A model generated the notes under the pieces. It saw only the letters and a program-made list of their open reading frames with translations. It ran no database searches and was not told the DNA's origin. The position numbers and the translations under genes were made by a program. Shown piece after piece: positions 5,461 through 13,875 of a DNA stretch of 18,209 nt; the stretch's first letter is position 1, and each line of letters opens with the position of its first letter. Source of the stretch: an uncultured Capnocytophaga sp. (GTDB lineage: Bacteria > Bacteroidota > Bacteroidia > Flavobacteriales > Flavobacteriaceae); contig CAJZFM010000010.1 of NCBI GenBank assembly GCA_915070235.1, positions 1 to 18,209 of the forward strand, read 5' to 3'.

Positions 5461-8297
5461 TTCTCTGTCTTTAAAACTTCTTTCAAAAACTTAGCTGTAT
5501 AGCTTTTTTTACTCTTAGCCACTTGCTCTGGTGTACCCATAGCCACTACCTGACCACCGCCCTTGCCTCCTTCAGGGCCTATGTCTATAAGATAATCCAT
5601 CATCTTGATTACATCTAAGTTATGCTCAATGATGAGCACCGTATTTCCCTTTTCGGTGAGCTTATTAAGCACTTCCATTAGGATTTTTATATCCTCAAAG
5701 TGTAGTCCTGTAGTGGGTTCGTCCAAGATATAGAAGGTATTACCTGTATCACGTTTGGAGAGTTCAGTAGCCAGTTTGATACGCTGTGCCTCACCCCCTG
5801 AAAGGGTGGTAGAAGGTTGTCCTAAGGTGATATAACCCAGTCCTACTTCCTGTATCGTCTTGAGCTTTCGGTAGATTTTCGGAATGGGTTCAAAGAAAGC
5901 CACTGCCTCATCTATAGTCATAGCCAGTACATCGGCTATGGATTTTCCTTTGTAGCGAATCTCAAGAGTTTCTCTATTAAAACGTTTGCCATGGCAAGTC
6001 TCACACTCTACCAAGACATCGGGAAGGAAGTTCATTTCAATCACTCTCATACCTCCGCCCTCGCAGGTTTCACAACGGCCTCCCTTGACATTGAAGCTAA
6101 AGCGCCCAGGTTTGTAACCCCTGATCATTGCCTCTGGCGTATGGGCAAAAAGGTCACGTATTTCACTGAAGACACCTGTATAAGTAGCCGGATTAGAGCG
6201 TGGAATACGCCCAATAGGTGATTGGTCTATATCTATCACTTTGTCGATATATTCCAATCCCAAAATCTGCTTGTAAGGCATGGGTTTTTTCAGGGCATTG
6301 TAGAAATGTGCATTGAGAATCGGATAGAGGGTCTCATTGATTAGGGTTGATTTGCCCGAACCTGACACCCCTGTAACCCCTATCATCATCCCCAAAGGGA
6401 ATTTGACCGATATATTTTTTAGGTTATTGCCTGTACAGCCTATCAGTTCTATAGAGTGTCCGTTACCTTGACGACGTTCCTCAGGCACCTCTATAGCTCG
6501 TTCTCCATTGAGGTAAGAGGCCGTCAGGGTATGCGCCTTGAGCATTTGTTTAGGAGTACCGGCGAAAATCACCTCTCCCCCACCCTTGCCTGCCTTAGGG
6601 CCTATATCGATCACATAGTCAGCATGAAGCATCATATCGGCATCGTGCTCTACTACCACTACCGAATTGCCTATATCTCGGAGTGATTTTAGGGAATTGA
6701 TCAGCCGCTCATTATCACGCTGATGCAAGCCTATACTGGGTTCGTCCAAGGTATAAAGTACATTGGTAAGCTTGGAACCTATTTGGGTCGCTAAGCGGAT
6801 ACGCTGTGCCTCTCCTCCTGAAAGGGTTTTGGAACTTCTGCCCAGGGAGAGGTAATCCAGCCCCACATCCAAGAGAAAACGCAGGCGCTCGCTTATCTCT
6901 TTAAGGATTTCATGGGCAATCTTTTCTTGGCGAGCAGAGAGCTTTTCTGGCAAGGCATCAAACCACTGCATTAGTTCGGCTATGTCCATAGCAGAAAGCT
7001 CGGCTATATTCTTATCAGCGATACGAAAATACAGTGCCTCTTTCCTCAGACGAGAACCCTCGCACTCAGGACAGGGCTTTTCTTCCATGAAGTCTTTTGC
7101 CCAACGCTGCATGGAGGCGCTACTTTCTGTATCTTGGTACTGTTGTTCTATAAAATTGACAATTCCCTCAAAATCAATAGAAAAATCACGAGTTATTCCC
7201 ATGACTTCAGATTTCTCAGAGAATTTTTCTTTTCCTCCGAAAAGAATCATATCTATAGCCTCTTTAGGGAGTTTCTCCACAGGGTCGGAGAGTTTGTGTC
7301 CAAACTTCCTAAGTATAGTTTCTATTTGCTGGAATATCCAAGTTTTTTTCTCAGCTCCTATGGCTGTGATAGCCCCCTGCTTGATAGAGAGCGACATATC
7401 GGGAATGAGCTTGCTCAGGGTTACCTCCTGTACTATTCCCAGTCCATTACAGTGCGGACACATCCCTTTGGGAGAGTTAAAAGAAAAAGTATTCGGCTCT
7501 GGTAGTGGATAGGAAATCCCTGTAGTAGGACACATAAGGTTACGGCTAAAGTAGCGAGGAACATCCCTTTTATCAGCCAGTATCATCAGGATTCCATTAC
7601 CATGTCGCATAGCCGTCTGTATGCTTTCAGACAGGCGGCGCTGGGTAGTATCATTGTTTTTGATCTCCAATCGGTCAATTACCACCTCTATATCATGGGT
7701 TTTATAGCGATCGAGCTTCATACCGTACTCTATCTCACGAATCTGGCCATCTACACGTACCTTAAGGAATCCCTGCTTGGCAATTTGCTCAAAGAGTTCG
7801 CGATAATGCCCCTTACGCGACTGTACTACGGGAGCTAAGATATGGATCGCCTTGCCCTCATACTCTTGTAGGATCAACTCTTGTATCTGGCTATCGGTAT
7901 AGCTAACCATTTTCTCACCTGTACGATAACTATAGGCATCGGAGGCACGGGCATAGAGTAAGCGGAGAAAGTCATAGATTTCGGTAATTGTCCCCACGGT
8001 AGAGCGAGGCGACTTGGAAGTAGTCTTCTGCTCAATGGCAATCACAGGAGAGAGACCATCTATCTTATCCACATCGGGGCGTTCCAGTCCGCCTAAGAAC
8101 TGACGAGCATAGGCAGAGAAGGTTTCTATATAGCGGCGTTGTCCTTCAGCATAAATCGTATCAAAGACCAAAGACGACTTACCACTACCTGATAAGCCTG
8201 TTACCACCACCAGTTCATAACGAGGAATCTGTACATCTATATCCTTGAGGTTATGTACTCTTGCCCCTTGTACTATAATATTTTTATCTTTTTTCAT
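5457..8297 (-). CDS. uvrA: UvrA: excinuclease ABC subunit A
   Basis: The DNA-damage recognition ATPase of nucleotide excision repair, which loads UvrB at bulky lesions. It has 946 residues from the ATG at 8297, the usual family length. Both ABC modules are complete: Walker A GLSGSGKSS (about 34-42) and GVTGVSGSGKSTL, signatures TLSGGEAQRIRLA and TLSGGEAQRIKLA, and Walker B regions ending LDEPSIGLHQRD and LDEPTTGLHFED. Zinc-binding cysteines are visible in MCPHCNGLG, PCPECEGSR and the C-terminal CETCEGGG and CETCHGKRF pairs. I prefer this ATG to an in-frame TTG at 8306. No uvrB or uvrC is present, and no recognisable LexA box is seen upstream, although a palindrome lies there. The stop overlaps the downstream glycosyltransferase ATG. 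Confidence 0.97.
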   Translation of the reverse strand: MKKDKNIIVQGARVHNLKDIDVQIPRYELVVVTGLSGSGKSSLVFDTIYAEGQRRYIETFSAYARQFLGGLERPDVDKIDGLSPVIAIEQKTTSKSPRSTVGTITEIYDFLRLLYARASDAYSYRTGEKMVSYTDSQIQELILQEYEGKAIHILAPVVQSRKGHYRELFEQIAKQGFLKVRVDGQIREIEYGMKLDRYKTHDIEVVIDRLEIKNNDTTQRRLSESIQTAMRHGNGILMILADKRDVPRYFSRNLMCPTTGISYPLPEPNTFSFNSPKGMCPHCNGLGIVQEVTLSKLIPDMSLSIKQGAITAIGAEKKTWIFQQIETILRKFGHKLSDPVEKLPKEAIDMILFGGKEKFSEKSEVMGITRDFSIDFEGIVNFIEQQYQDTESSASMQRWAKDFMEEKPCPECEGSRLRKEALYFRIADKNIAELSAMDIAELMQWFDALPEKLSARQEKIAHEILKEISERLRFLLDVGLDYLSLGRSSKTLSGGEAQRIRLATQIGSKLTNVLYTLDEPSIGLHQRDNERLINSLKSLRDIGNSVVVVEHDADMMLHADYVIDIGPKAGKGGGEVIFAGTPKQMLKAHTLTASYLNGERAIEVPEERRQGNGHSIELIGCTGNNLKNISVKFPLGMMIGVTGVSGSGKSTLINETLYPILNAHFYNALKKPMPYKQILGLEYIDKVIDIDQSPIGRIPRSNPATYTGVFSEIRDLFAHTPEAMIRGYKPGRFSFNVKGGRCETCEGGGMRVIEMNFLPDVLVECETCHGKRFNRETLEIRYKGKSIADVLAMTIDEAVAFFEPIPKIYRKLKTIQEVGLGYITLGQPSTTLSGGEAQRIKLATELSKRDTGNTFYILDEPTTGLHFEDIKILMEVLNKLTEKGNTVLIIEHNLDVIKMMDYLIDIGPEGGKGGGQVVAMGTPEQVAKSKKSYTAKFLKEVLKTEK

Positions 8298-8313
8298 GTA
8301 TTGCAAATGCCAA

Positions 8314-8321
8314 CAAAATTA
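8314..8321 (-). promoter_or_regulatory. Possible uvrA -7 box
   Basis: TAATTTTG on the minus strand (8321-8314) matches TAnnTTTG and would start transcription about 10 bases before the uvrA ATG. The nearest upstream TTTG (8350-8347) is 25 bases away, longer than the usual 17-23, so this assignment is weak. A second TAnnTTTG match (TACTTTTG, 8382-8375) is an alternative that would give a leader of about 70 bases. Confidence 0.35.
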
Positions 8322-8330
8322 AAAGAAAGT

Positions 8331-8385
8331 ACTTACTTTTGCCCTGCAAACCTCCCTATAAGGACGACCTGCTACAAAAGTAAGT
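8331..8385. repeat. Inverted repeat upstream of uvrA
   Basis: ACTTACTTTTG (8331-8341) and CAAAAGTAAGT (8375-8385) are perfect inverted 11-base arms separated by 33 bases. The similarity continues outward with a one-base offset (AGT/AACT). The repeat lies between the end of the TRIC-family gene and the start of uvrA. It could be a weak terminator for the TRIC operon, an operator at the uvrA promoter, or both. Nothing else is recognisable in the 127-base gap (8298-8424). Confidence 0.45.
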
Positions 8386-8424
8386 AACTACATTGAAAAA
8401 CTAATTTTATAGAAAAAACTATGT

Positions 8425-9090
8425 TTAATTAAGGAATTTAGGTAGTTCCCAATGGTGCTTTAAGGAGAGCATACGTACAACTATCACCACACAAATCGTT
8501 ACAAATACTACCCAATTGTGATAATCAACCATGATCCCATTGAGCAAGAAATACACGGTACCTCCTGCTACACAGGCGGTCGCGTAGATTTCTTTCTGAA
8601 AAATAGCAGGCATCCTATTGGCCAAGACATCACGAATGACCCCTCCAAAGCTCCCTGTCATAGTACCCAATACAATAGCTATGGTAGGAGAAAGGTCAAA
8701 GCGGAGCGCTTTTTCCAAACCAATAATGGTAAATACGCCCAACCCAATGGCATCAAAGAGCAATAACCAATAGTTCCAGTGTGCGGCAAACTTGCGCTTG
8801 AAAAGAATGGTAAAGGCCACACTCAAAGCAATCATAAAGATATACATGAGGTTTTTCATCCAAAAGACAGGAATACTCCCAATCATAATATCACGGAGTG
8901 TTCCTCCTCCTACCCCCGTTACGAAAGCCAAGATGAACATACCAAAGACGTCCATACGGCGCTCTAAACCGAGCAAGACACCCGAAATTCCGAAAACAAA
9001 GGTACCTATAAGGTCCCACAAATAAATAGGGTCTGTAATGATGGCCGTCATCTCTTGACTTAGACTCCCCCATAGAGTGATTTCGTTCAT
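8425..9090 (-). CDS. TRIC/UPF0126-family membrane protein
   Basis: A 221-residue inner-membrane protein with about seven hydrophobic segments and almost no soluble part. It shows the internal duplication of this family: two half-repeats, each carrying a glycine-rich kink motif followed by Arg-Asp, namely TGVGGGTLRD (58-67) and TGSFGGVIRD (145-154). Bacterial and eukaryotic TRIC proteins are trimeric potassium-permeable channels. Bacterial members have often been annotated as 'trimeric intracellular cation channel' or, on weaker grounds, as glycine transporters, so the physiological substrate stays open. It begins 4 bases after the stop of the thioredoxin-like gene, so the two are almost certainly one operon. 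Confidence 0.9.
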   Translation of the reverse strand: MNEITLWGSLSQEMTAIITDPIYLWDLIGTFVFGISGVLLGLERRMDVFGMFILAFVTGVGGGTLRDIMIGSIPVFWMKNLMYIFMIALSVAFTILFKRKFAAHWNYWLLLFDAIGLGVFTIIGLEKALRFDLSPTIAIVLGTMTGSFGGVIRDVLANRMPAIFQKEIYATACVAGGTVYFLLNGIMVDYHNWVVFVTICVVIVVRMLSLKHHWELPKFLN

Positions 9091-9094
9091 TTTT

Positions 9095-9397
9095 CTATAA
9101 TTCTATAAATGGTTTTATAGCACTGATTAGGTTGGCTGTAGGTTGGAGCGCTTCGGTACGCCATACGAGTTCTCCCTTATGAAAGATCATATAAGTAGGA
9201 ATCCCGTTGATCTGTAGCTTTTTGGTAAGTTCCTTGTTATTATCAATATCAATTTTGATCACACGTACTGCTTCTCCCAAGGAATCAGCCACTTGCTGTA
9301 TAGAAGTGCTTACATCCTCAGTCAGATAATGCCAGCCCGCATAAAAAACAATAAGTACGGGCTTACTAGTGCTTATTATATCTCCAAATACTGACAT
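9095..9397 (-). CDS. Thioredoxin-like protein lacking the CxxC motif
   Basis: A small (100-residue) cytoplasmic protein with a clear thioredoxin fold: the PVLIVFYAGW strand, VIKIDIDNN, the cis-proline loop GIPTYMIF (Pro67) and KGELVWR. Where thioredoxins have WCGPC this protein has WHYLT (22-26), and there is no cysteine anywhere, so it cannot be a dithiol reductase. It may act as a binding, chaperone or scaffold protein. I recall related flavobacterial thioredoxin-like proteins with WNEQ-type replacements, so this may be a family trait and not a damaged gene. I chose the ATG at 9397; an upstream in-frame TTG at 9436 lies inside the -7 promoter box. It is the first gene of an operon with the TRIC-family protein. 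Confidence 0.85.
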   Translation of the reverse strand: MSVFGDIISTSKPVLIVFYAGWHYLTEDVSTSIQQVADSLGEAVRVIKIDIDNNKELTKKLQINGIPTYMIFHKGELVWRTEALQPTANLISAIKPFIEL

Positions 9398-9433
9398 ATT
9401 TATTATAGTTTTTCTTTTATAGCTATTACGCTG

Positions 9434-9441
9434 CAAATATA
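9434..9441 (-). promoter_or_regulatory. -7 promoter box of the thioredoxin-like/TRIC operon
   Basis: TATATTTG on the minus strand (9441-9434) is a perfect TAnnTTTG match, about 37 bases before the ATG at 9397. No good -33 TTTG is found 17-23 bases upstream. Confidence 0.5.
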
Positions 9442-9474
9442 AGATTTTTTTCTAAATTAAGTTCCTTTAAATGC

Positions 9475-10707
9475 TTAATTTTGCAGGTCTGTAGGAGTAT
9501 TTTTATTCTCTTTCCTGAGTTCTATAACGGTAATTTCAGGCGGCATCCCTACACGACCTGGGAAAGCTAAGTAACCAAAGCCGCGATTTACGTTGATATA
9601 CTTGCCCTTTTCCTTATAGATTCCTCCCCAATATTTATAGCGCCAACTGGCAGGACTCCACTTGATCACCCCAGGGATTTCTATACCAAACTGCATACCA
9701 TGAGTATGTCCGCTTAGAGTCAGGTGAATAAAGTTGGGGCTATCTATTACCTCATATTGCCAATGGGTAGGATCATGAGAGAGAAGCACTTTGAAATCCT
9801 TCTTATCCACCTCACGTAAGGCCTGCTTAAGGTCTCCTTTTTTGATAAAGCCTTCTCCCCAGTTTTCCACACCTACTACTGCAATACGTTGCTGGCCACG
9901 GGAGAGAAACACAGATTCATTATTAAGCAAACAAAAACCCAACTGCTGATGTATTCCCTTGAGGTCTTCTAAATTTTTGAGCTTGTCCTGTGGTGAATCC
10001 CACTGTACATAATCCCCATAGTCATGGTTACCCAATACAGAATATACCCCATCCTTAGCATGCAATTGCTTAAAGTGTGAGATCCAAGGGAGCATCTCCT
10101 CTGCCTTGTTATTGACCAAATCTCCTGTAAAGAAAATGACATCGCCCTTTTGGGCATTGATCATATCTATACCATACTGTACCTTTTCAGCATTGTCAAA
10201 ACTACCTGAATGAATATCGGAAATATGCACGATACGATACCCATCAAAGGCTTCGGGAAGGTCGTCAAAATAAAGTGTATGCTTTATCACCCGAAAGTTG
10301 TACTTACCCCAGAGCATTCCATAGATCATTCCTGCAAAAGGAATGGCTGCCACACCCATTCCTATAAGGCTCACAAAGCGCCTACGAGAGGGTATTACTT
10401 TCTCCTTTTTCAAGCGAAAAGGCGCACAAAGCAAGCGTACCAGCGTCTCCCCTAAGAAGAATATACTTATAAGCGTAGCAAACAAGAGCCATGAGAGGAA
10501 GAGCCCAAAGGAAAATTGCCTATGGCTGTCCCATACGCCTGAAAAGGATTCATTCCAATAGTATAGGAAGTAGAAGAAGAAAAAAGCTGATAGTATATAA
10601 TATAGGTAAGTAAAAACCTTATACTTTACCGCCTTACGTACACAAAAAGCACTCAGAAGTACCATCAGTACGTAGAAGATACAAAAATAATTGATAAAAT
10701 GATGCAT
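9475..10707 (-). CDS. Membrane-anchored metallophosphoesterase
   Basis: This 410-residue protein has an N-terminal membrane region with about three helices (residues 5-50 and 65-95), a further hydrophobic segment near 111-133 and a C-terminal calcineurin-like phosphoesterase domain (about 155-395). All five family motifs are intact: SDIHSGSFD (Asp164, His166), GDLVNN (Asp196), GNHDYGDY (Asn227, His228), SHDP (His311) and GHTHG (His334, His336). The layout resembles YaeI/YkuE-type enzymes, some of which act on UDP-sugar lipids or other phosphoesters at the membrane; the actual substrate is unknown. The ATG at 10707 is clear. The gene has a separate promoter-like box and sits 85 bases downstream of the PgpH-type gene. 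Confidence 0.9.
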   Translation of the reverse strand: MHHFINYFCIFYVLMVLLSAFCVRKAVKYKVFTYLYYILSAFFFFYFLYYWNESFSGVWDSHRQFSFGLFLSWLLFATLISIFFLGETLVRLLCAPFRLKKEKVIPSRRRFVSLIGMGVAAIPFAGMIYGMLWGKYNFRVIKHTLYFDDLPEAFDGYRIVHISDIHSGSFDNAEKVQYGIDMINAQKGDVIFFTGDLVNNKAEEMLPWISHFKQLHAKDGVYSVLGNHDYGDYVQWDSPQDKLKNLEDLKGIHQQLGFCLLNNESVFLSRGQQRIAVVGVENWGEGFIKKGDLKQALREVDKKDFKVLLSHDPTHWQYEVIDSPNFIHLTLSGHTHGMQFGIEIPGVIKWSPASWRYKYWGGIYKEKGKYINVNRGFGYLAFPGRVGMPPEITVIELRKENKNTPTDLQN

Positions 10708-10730
10708 TTCTTATCCCGTTAAACAGCCCG

Positions 10731-10738
10731 CAAAAATA
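10731..10738 (-). promoter_or_regulatory. -7 promoter box of the metallophosphoesterase gene
   Basis: TATTTTTG on the minus strand (10738-10731) matches TAnnTTTG, 24 bases before the ATG at 10707. No -33 element with normal spacing is visible, so the call rests on one box. Confidence 0.4.
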
Positions 10739-10792
10739 CAACAAAAAGCAAGCATGTTGCACTATGATAAAGATATTTTTAACAAAAAACAC

Positions 10793-12835
10793 CTATTTTG
10801 GATAGGCAATACGCAAGTGATAGATATTAAAGAGTTTTTCCTTGAGTACCTTCTTGATCTTCTCTATATCCTTGAAAGTAATATCAGCATTGAGGTATTG
10901 CTTTTCCTCTATTTGCTTCTTAATAATAGCTTCCACCAGCGCATCAATAGCTTCGGTAGTAGGATTAACCAAGCTCTTGGAGGCAGCCTCTACCGAATCG
11001 GACATCATAAGAATAGCTGTCTCTTTAGAAAAAGGAATAGGGCCAGAGTAGCGGAAATCGTCCTCATTGAAAGGTTCCCCTGAGTCCAACTGTTTTTTAT
11101 AGAAATAGTAAATAAGGCTATTGCCATGATGGGTTCGGATAAAGTCAATGATATGATCAGGGATATTATTTGCTCTTGCCATCTCAATACCATCTATCAC
11201 ATGGCTCTTGATAATCTTAGCACTCTCCACGGCAGTGAGTTCATCATGAGGATTGACCGAAGTTTTCTGGTTTTCAGTAAAATAAAGAGGATTCTTCATC
11301 TTACCTATATCATGATAGAGTGCCCCTACACGAACCAACATGGCATTGGCTCCTATGGCCAATGCACTGGCCTCAGCCAAATTGGACACTTGCAAGGAGT
11401 GCTGGAAAGAACCAGGTGCTTTCTCGGAGAGTTCCCTCAACAATTTATTGTGTGTATCTGAAAGTTCCAAAAGGGACACATTGGACACCAAGCCAAATAT
11501 TTTCTCATACATATAGGTGAGTGGCTGGATAAAAAGTGTCAAAAATCCATTGAGAATGAAAAACCCAATAGTGAGATAATTAATTCCCTGAAGGCTACCA
11601 GTGGATATCATCAGTTGGCAAAGATAGGTTACTATATAAGCTATAACTATATAAGTAATAGTTAAAAATAGATTAATCCTATAGTGCATTCCCTTAGTGT
11701 CCAGCAGGAGTACACCCGCCACAATGGCATTGGTATAGATAAATTGGAAGCTATTAGGTACAATAAACCCGATAAGTAGCAAAGTAATCAGGTATAAGAA
11801 CATACCTAAGCGCAGGTCAAAGAAAGCCTTCATCACCAGTGGAAAGATACAAATAGGCAAAGCATATATATAATCTGTATCTACCTTAGCTGTCCAAGAC
11901 ACTCCCGCTACAAAGAGCAATATGGTTGTAAAAATAAGGGTTACAATATTATTATTGGTGAACAAATCCTTCTTGAAATGATACAAATAGAGCAATATCA
12001 TACTCACCAGCATAGATATAATAAGTATATACCCCAATAGTGATAAGGTAGTGAGATGCTCCGAACTATTGAGAGCGTACTCCTTTTGTAAGGAAGTGAG
12101 CATAGCAAGCCGCTCTCCTGATACAAATTGCCCTTTTTCTATAATGAGTTGTCCTTTTTTGACAATCCCATACGAATGAACAATATTCTTAAGATGCTCC
12201 TCCAAAGTACGTTGGGTAAAGTGCTCATTGACAAATATATCGGGCAGCATTACCTCCGATAGAATCGTATAGTAGGTATCCATATAGGGAGCAAAGGGCT
12301 TCTCTGCAAAATAAGAAAGTACGGCCTCCTTCAATTGGTTAAGGAAAAAGAATTTGTTAGGAGCAAAGGTAAATACCTCATTTCCTTCCACCAAGAATAC
12401 TTGCTTATCAGTCAGTTCTCCAGAGGCATAAAACACCCCATGGCGGTAGGCTTTCTTAAGGAAATCCTCCCCCTTGTGCAAGAGTTTTTCTTGAGTGACA
12501 GCCTCCACCGAAGCGAAGTAAGTCAGTGCTTTTTGGTAATAATTCTTCTGAACAGAAGCCAATACAGTGGTATCCCTAAAGTAATAAGTAGGCGATTGGC
12601 TCTCAATATATTGCTTCTCTTTGGCTAACTGTTCGTTTGTTTTCTTCAGGGTAAAGTCAAAAGGAGCATATAGTGCGGGATATAGCCAAGGCTTACCTGC
12701 CTGAAACTCATAGGAGAACTTGCTCCCTTTGGGCAAAAGGAAGATAATGGCCACAACCAGCACTACTGCCAAAAAGAGCTTGTAGAGTAGTCCTTGCTTG
12801 GCATATAGCTTGTACCAAAAATGCTTTATAGCCAT
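10793..12835 (-). CDS. PgpH-type 7TM-HD phosphodiesterase (c-di-AMP)
   Basis: A 680-residue integral membrane protein with the full 7TMR-HD architecture: one N-terminal helix (about 19-35), an extracytoplasmic 7TMR-HDED domain (about 50-255), a cluster of helices (about 258-445) and a cytoplasmic HD domain (about 470-625). Metal ligands are visible as FQHS (His479), YHDIGK (His508, Asp509), KSH (His545), THHG (His569/570) and MSDS (Asp613). Proteins of this build (PgpH) hydrolyse cyclic di-AMP, a second messenger linked to potassium and osmotic balance and cell-wall stress. The function is known from family members and inferred here. It follows the arginine-deiminase-like gene by 22 bases with no promoter box between, so the two are probably cotranscribed. 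Confidence 0.92.
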   Translation of the reverse strand: MAIKHFWYKLYAKQGLLYKLFLAVVLVVAIIFLLPKGSKFSYEFQAGKPWLYPALYAPFDFTLKKTNEQLAKEKQYIESQSPTYYFRDTTVLASVQKNYYQKALTYFASVEAVTQEKLLHKGEDFLKKAYRHGVFYASGELTDKQVFLVEGNEVFTFAPNKFFFLNQLKEAVLSYFAEKPFAPYMDTYYTILSEVMLPDIFVNEHFTQRTLEEHLKNIVHSYGIVKKGQLIIEKGQFVSGERLAMLTSLQKEYALNSSEHLTTLSLLGYILIISMLVSMILLYLYHFKKDLFTNNNIVTLIFTTILLFVAGVSWTAKVDTDYIYALPICIFPLVMKAFFDLRLGMFLYLITLLLIGFIVPNSFQFIYTNAIVAGVLLLDTKGMHYRINLFLTITYIVIAYIVTYLCQLMISTGSLQGINYLTIGFFILNGFLTLFIQPLTYMYEKIFGLVSNVSLLELSDTHNKLLRELSEKAPGSFQHSLQVSNLAEASALAIGANAMLVRVGALYHDIGKMKNPLYFTENQKTSVNPHDELTAVESAKIIKSHVIDGIEMARANNIPDHIIDFIRTHHGNSLIYYFYKKQLDSGEPFNEDDFRYSGPIPFSKETAILMMSDSVEAASKSLVNPTTEAIDALVEAIIKKQIEEKQYLNADITFKDIEKIKKVLKEKLFNIYHLRIAYPK

Positions 12836-12857
12836 AAGTGTATGGAGTTAAAAACGA

Positions 12858-13772
12858 TTAGTCTCTTAGTAGTGGCAGGGTAGAACAACGCAAAAGTCCT
12901 TCCTGCTTGGCTATCTCAGCATAGGGAATTTCCTCTACCGTAAAACCTTGATCTCTAAGCCAATTATTTAGGCGAGTAAAACTACGTTCAGAAACTACCA
13001 CCTCTGGTGAGATAGAGAATACATTGCTGAACATTTGGTACATCTCCTCTCGTTCTATATGGAAGAGGTTGTCCTTACCAAAGAGATCTACCAAATATTG
13101 GTATTCCTGTTCGTTACGGAAACCACCCTTGTATATAATCCCTTTATTTGTTCCCACTGGCTGAAAACAACAATCCAAATGTAGCGCATTATCACGAGGT
13201 TCTGTGTTGGACTTAACCAAGTCAAAGGTCTTCACTATCTTATTAGGAAAGAGTGCTTTAAGCAGCTCTACCCCTTCCCTATTGGTACGTGCGGTCTTAT
13301 ATTTTGTATAATCATCTCCATAGTAAGTACCTACAAAGATATGATCATTCCAAGGCATCACATCACCCCCCTCAATATGTACTTCAGGGGAAGGAACGAT
13401 ATATTGAGAAGGAGGAATCTGGCGAACGATGTACTCAATAGCTCTATATTCTTCCTCTCGCTCAGGGAGAATATTAGCCTTAATAAACTTATCCTCAATG
13501 ACAAAACCAATATCACGGGTGAAAATCTGGTTGCAATTCTCTATTAATTCAGGTCGGTATACTTCTACCTCATATTTTTTAAGCACCTCGGCGAAAGCCT
13601 CCATTTCAGGGATCATATCCGCTTCTATAGGATAAGTTCCTGCCAATATATGTTCTAAAGATTTTGGGTCGTAAGCCTCCTGAGCAGTAGGGGTAGCTCC
13701 ATTGCTCTGAGCAGTTCCTAAGATAACAGCTCGTAGGCGATTAGTCTCATTCTTTACTTGTATTTTCATCAT
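12858..13772 (-). CDS. Arginine deiminase/amidinotransferase superfamily protein
   Basis: A 304-residue enzyme of the pentein (guanidine-modifying) fold. Conserved sites are FTRD (84-87), HIEGGD (132-137), the catalytic His in LHLD (His198) and a C-terminal nucleophile in RCSTLPL (Cys296). The family includes arginine deiminase, dimethylargininase and amidinotransferases. The length and FTRD...HIEGGD...RCS pattern favour a hydrolase acting on arginine or a methylated or related guanidino compound, but the substrate cannot be settled. It is shorter than classical ArcA (about 410 residues), and no arcB, arcC or transporter is nearby. Start codons ATG-ATG at 13772 and 13769 are both possible. 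It is the first gene of an apparent operon with the PgpH-type gene. Confidence 0.88.
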   Translation of the reverse strand: MMKIQVKNETNRLRAVILGTAQSNGATPTAQEAYDPKSLEHILAGTYPIEADMIPEMEAFAEVLKKYEVEVYRPELIENCNQIFTRDIGFVIEDKFIKANILPEREEEYRAIEYIVRQIPPSQYIVPSPEVHIEGGDVMPWNDHIFVGTYYGDDYTKYKTARTNREGVELLKALFPNKIVKTFDLVKSNTEPRDNALHLDCCFQPVGTNKGIIYKGGFRNEQEYQYLVDLFGKDNLFHIEREEMYQMFSNVFSISPEVVVSERSFTRLNNWLRDQGFTVEEIPYAEIAKQEGLLRCSTLPLLRD

Positions 13773-13786
13773 GGTTAATTTTGGTG

Positions 13787-13794
13787 CAAATATA
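13787..13794 (-). promoter_or_regulatory. -7 promoter box of the deiminase/PgpH operon
   Basis: TATATTTG on the minus strand (13794-13787) is a perfect TAnnTTTG match, 15 bases before the ATG at 13772. No -33 box with standard spacing is clear; the region overlaps the -33 of the divergent promoter. Confidence 0.55.
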
Positions 13795-13816
13795 CGGAAA
13801 ATATATGAAATATTTA

Positions 13817-13848
13817 TTTGGCAAAAAAAAGAAAAAATTATATCTTTG
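13817..13848 (+). promoter_or_regulatory. Promoter of the beta-barrel/nuclease-like/parE run
   Basis: TTTG (13817-13820), 20 bases, then TATCTTTG (13841-13848) is a full consensus promoter. Transcription would start near 13855, about 21 bases before the ATG at 13876. It may drive all three following genes, since no other clear box precedes them. Confidence 0.7.
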
Positions 13849-13875
13849 CCTGCCTAAACAATAAATTCTCCTGCT

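Noticed and set aside
6982..7512. A 176-codon plus-strand open frame opposite uvrA, and several shorter ones there
   Set aside because: They lie entirely within conserved UvrA coding sequence, have no promoter box and give Ser/Ile-rich translations without domains; they are antisense shadows.
8298..8306. TTG start for uvrA adding three residues
   Set aside because: An ATG follows three codons later and matches the usual UvrA N-terminus; the same reasoning rejects the TTG at 2196 for prmA.
9095..9397. The thioredoxin-like gene as a decayed pseudogene
   Set aside because: The frame is intact, core fold motifs including the cis-proline are preserved, and it has a promoter box and a tight operon partner; loss of cysteines looks like a stable variant.
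9454..9481. Perfect 8-base inverted repeat (AAATTAAG/CTTAATTT) at the end of the metallophosphoesterase gene
   Set aside because: It is purely A-T rich apart from one base pair and is followed by A's instead of T's in the gene's direction; expected by chance in such sequence.
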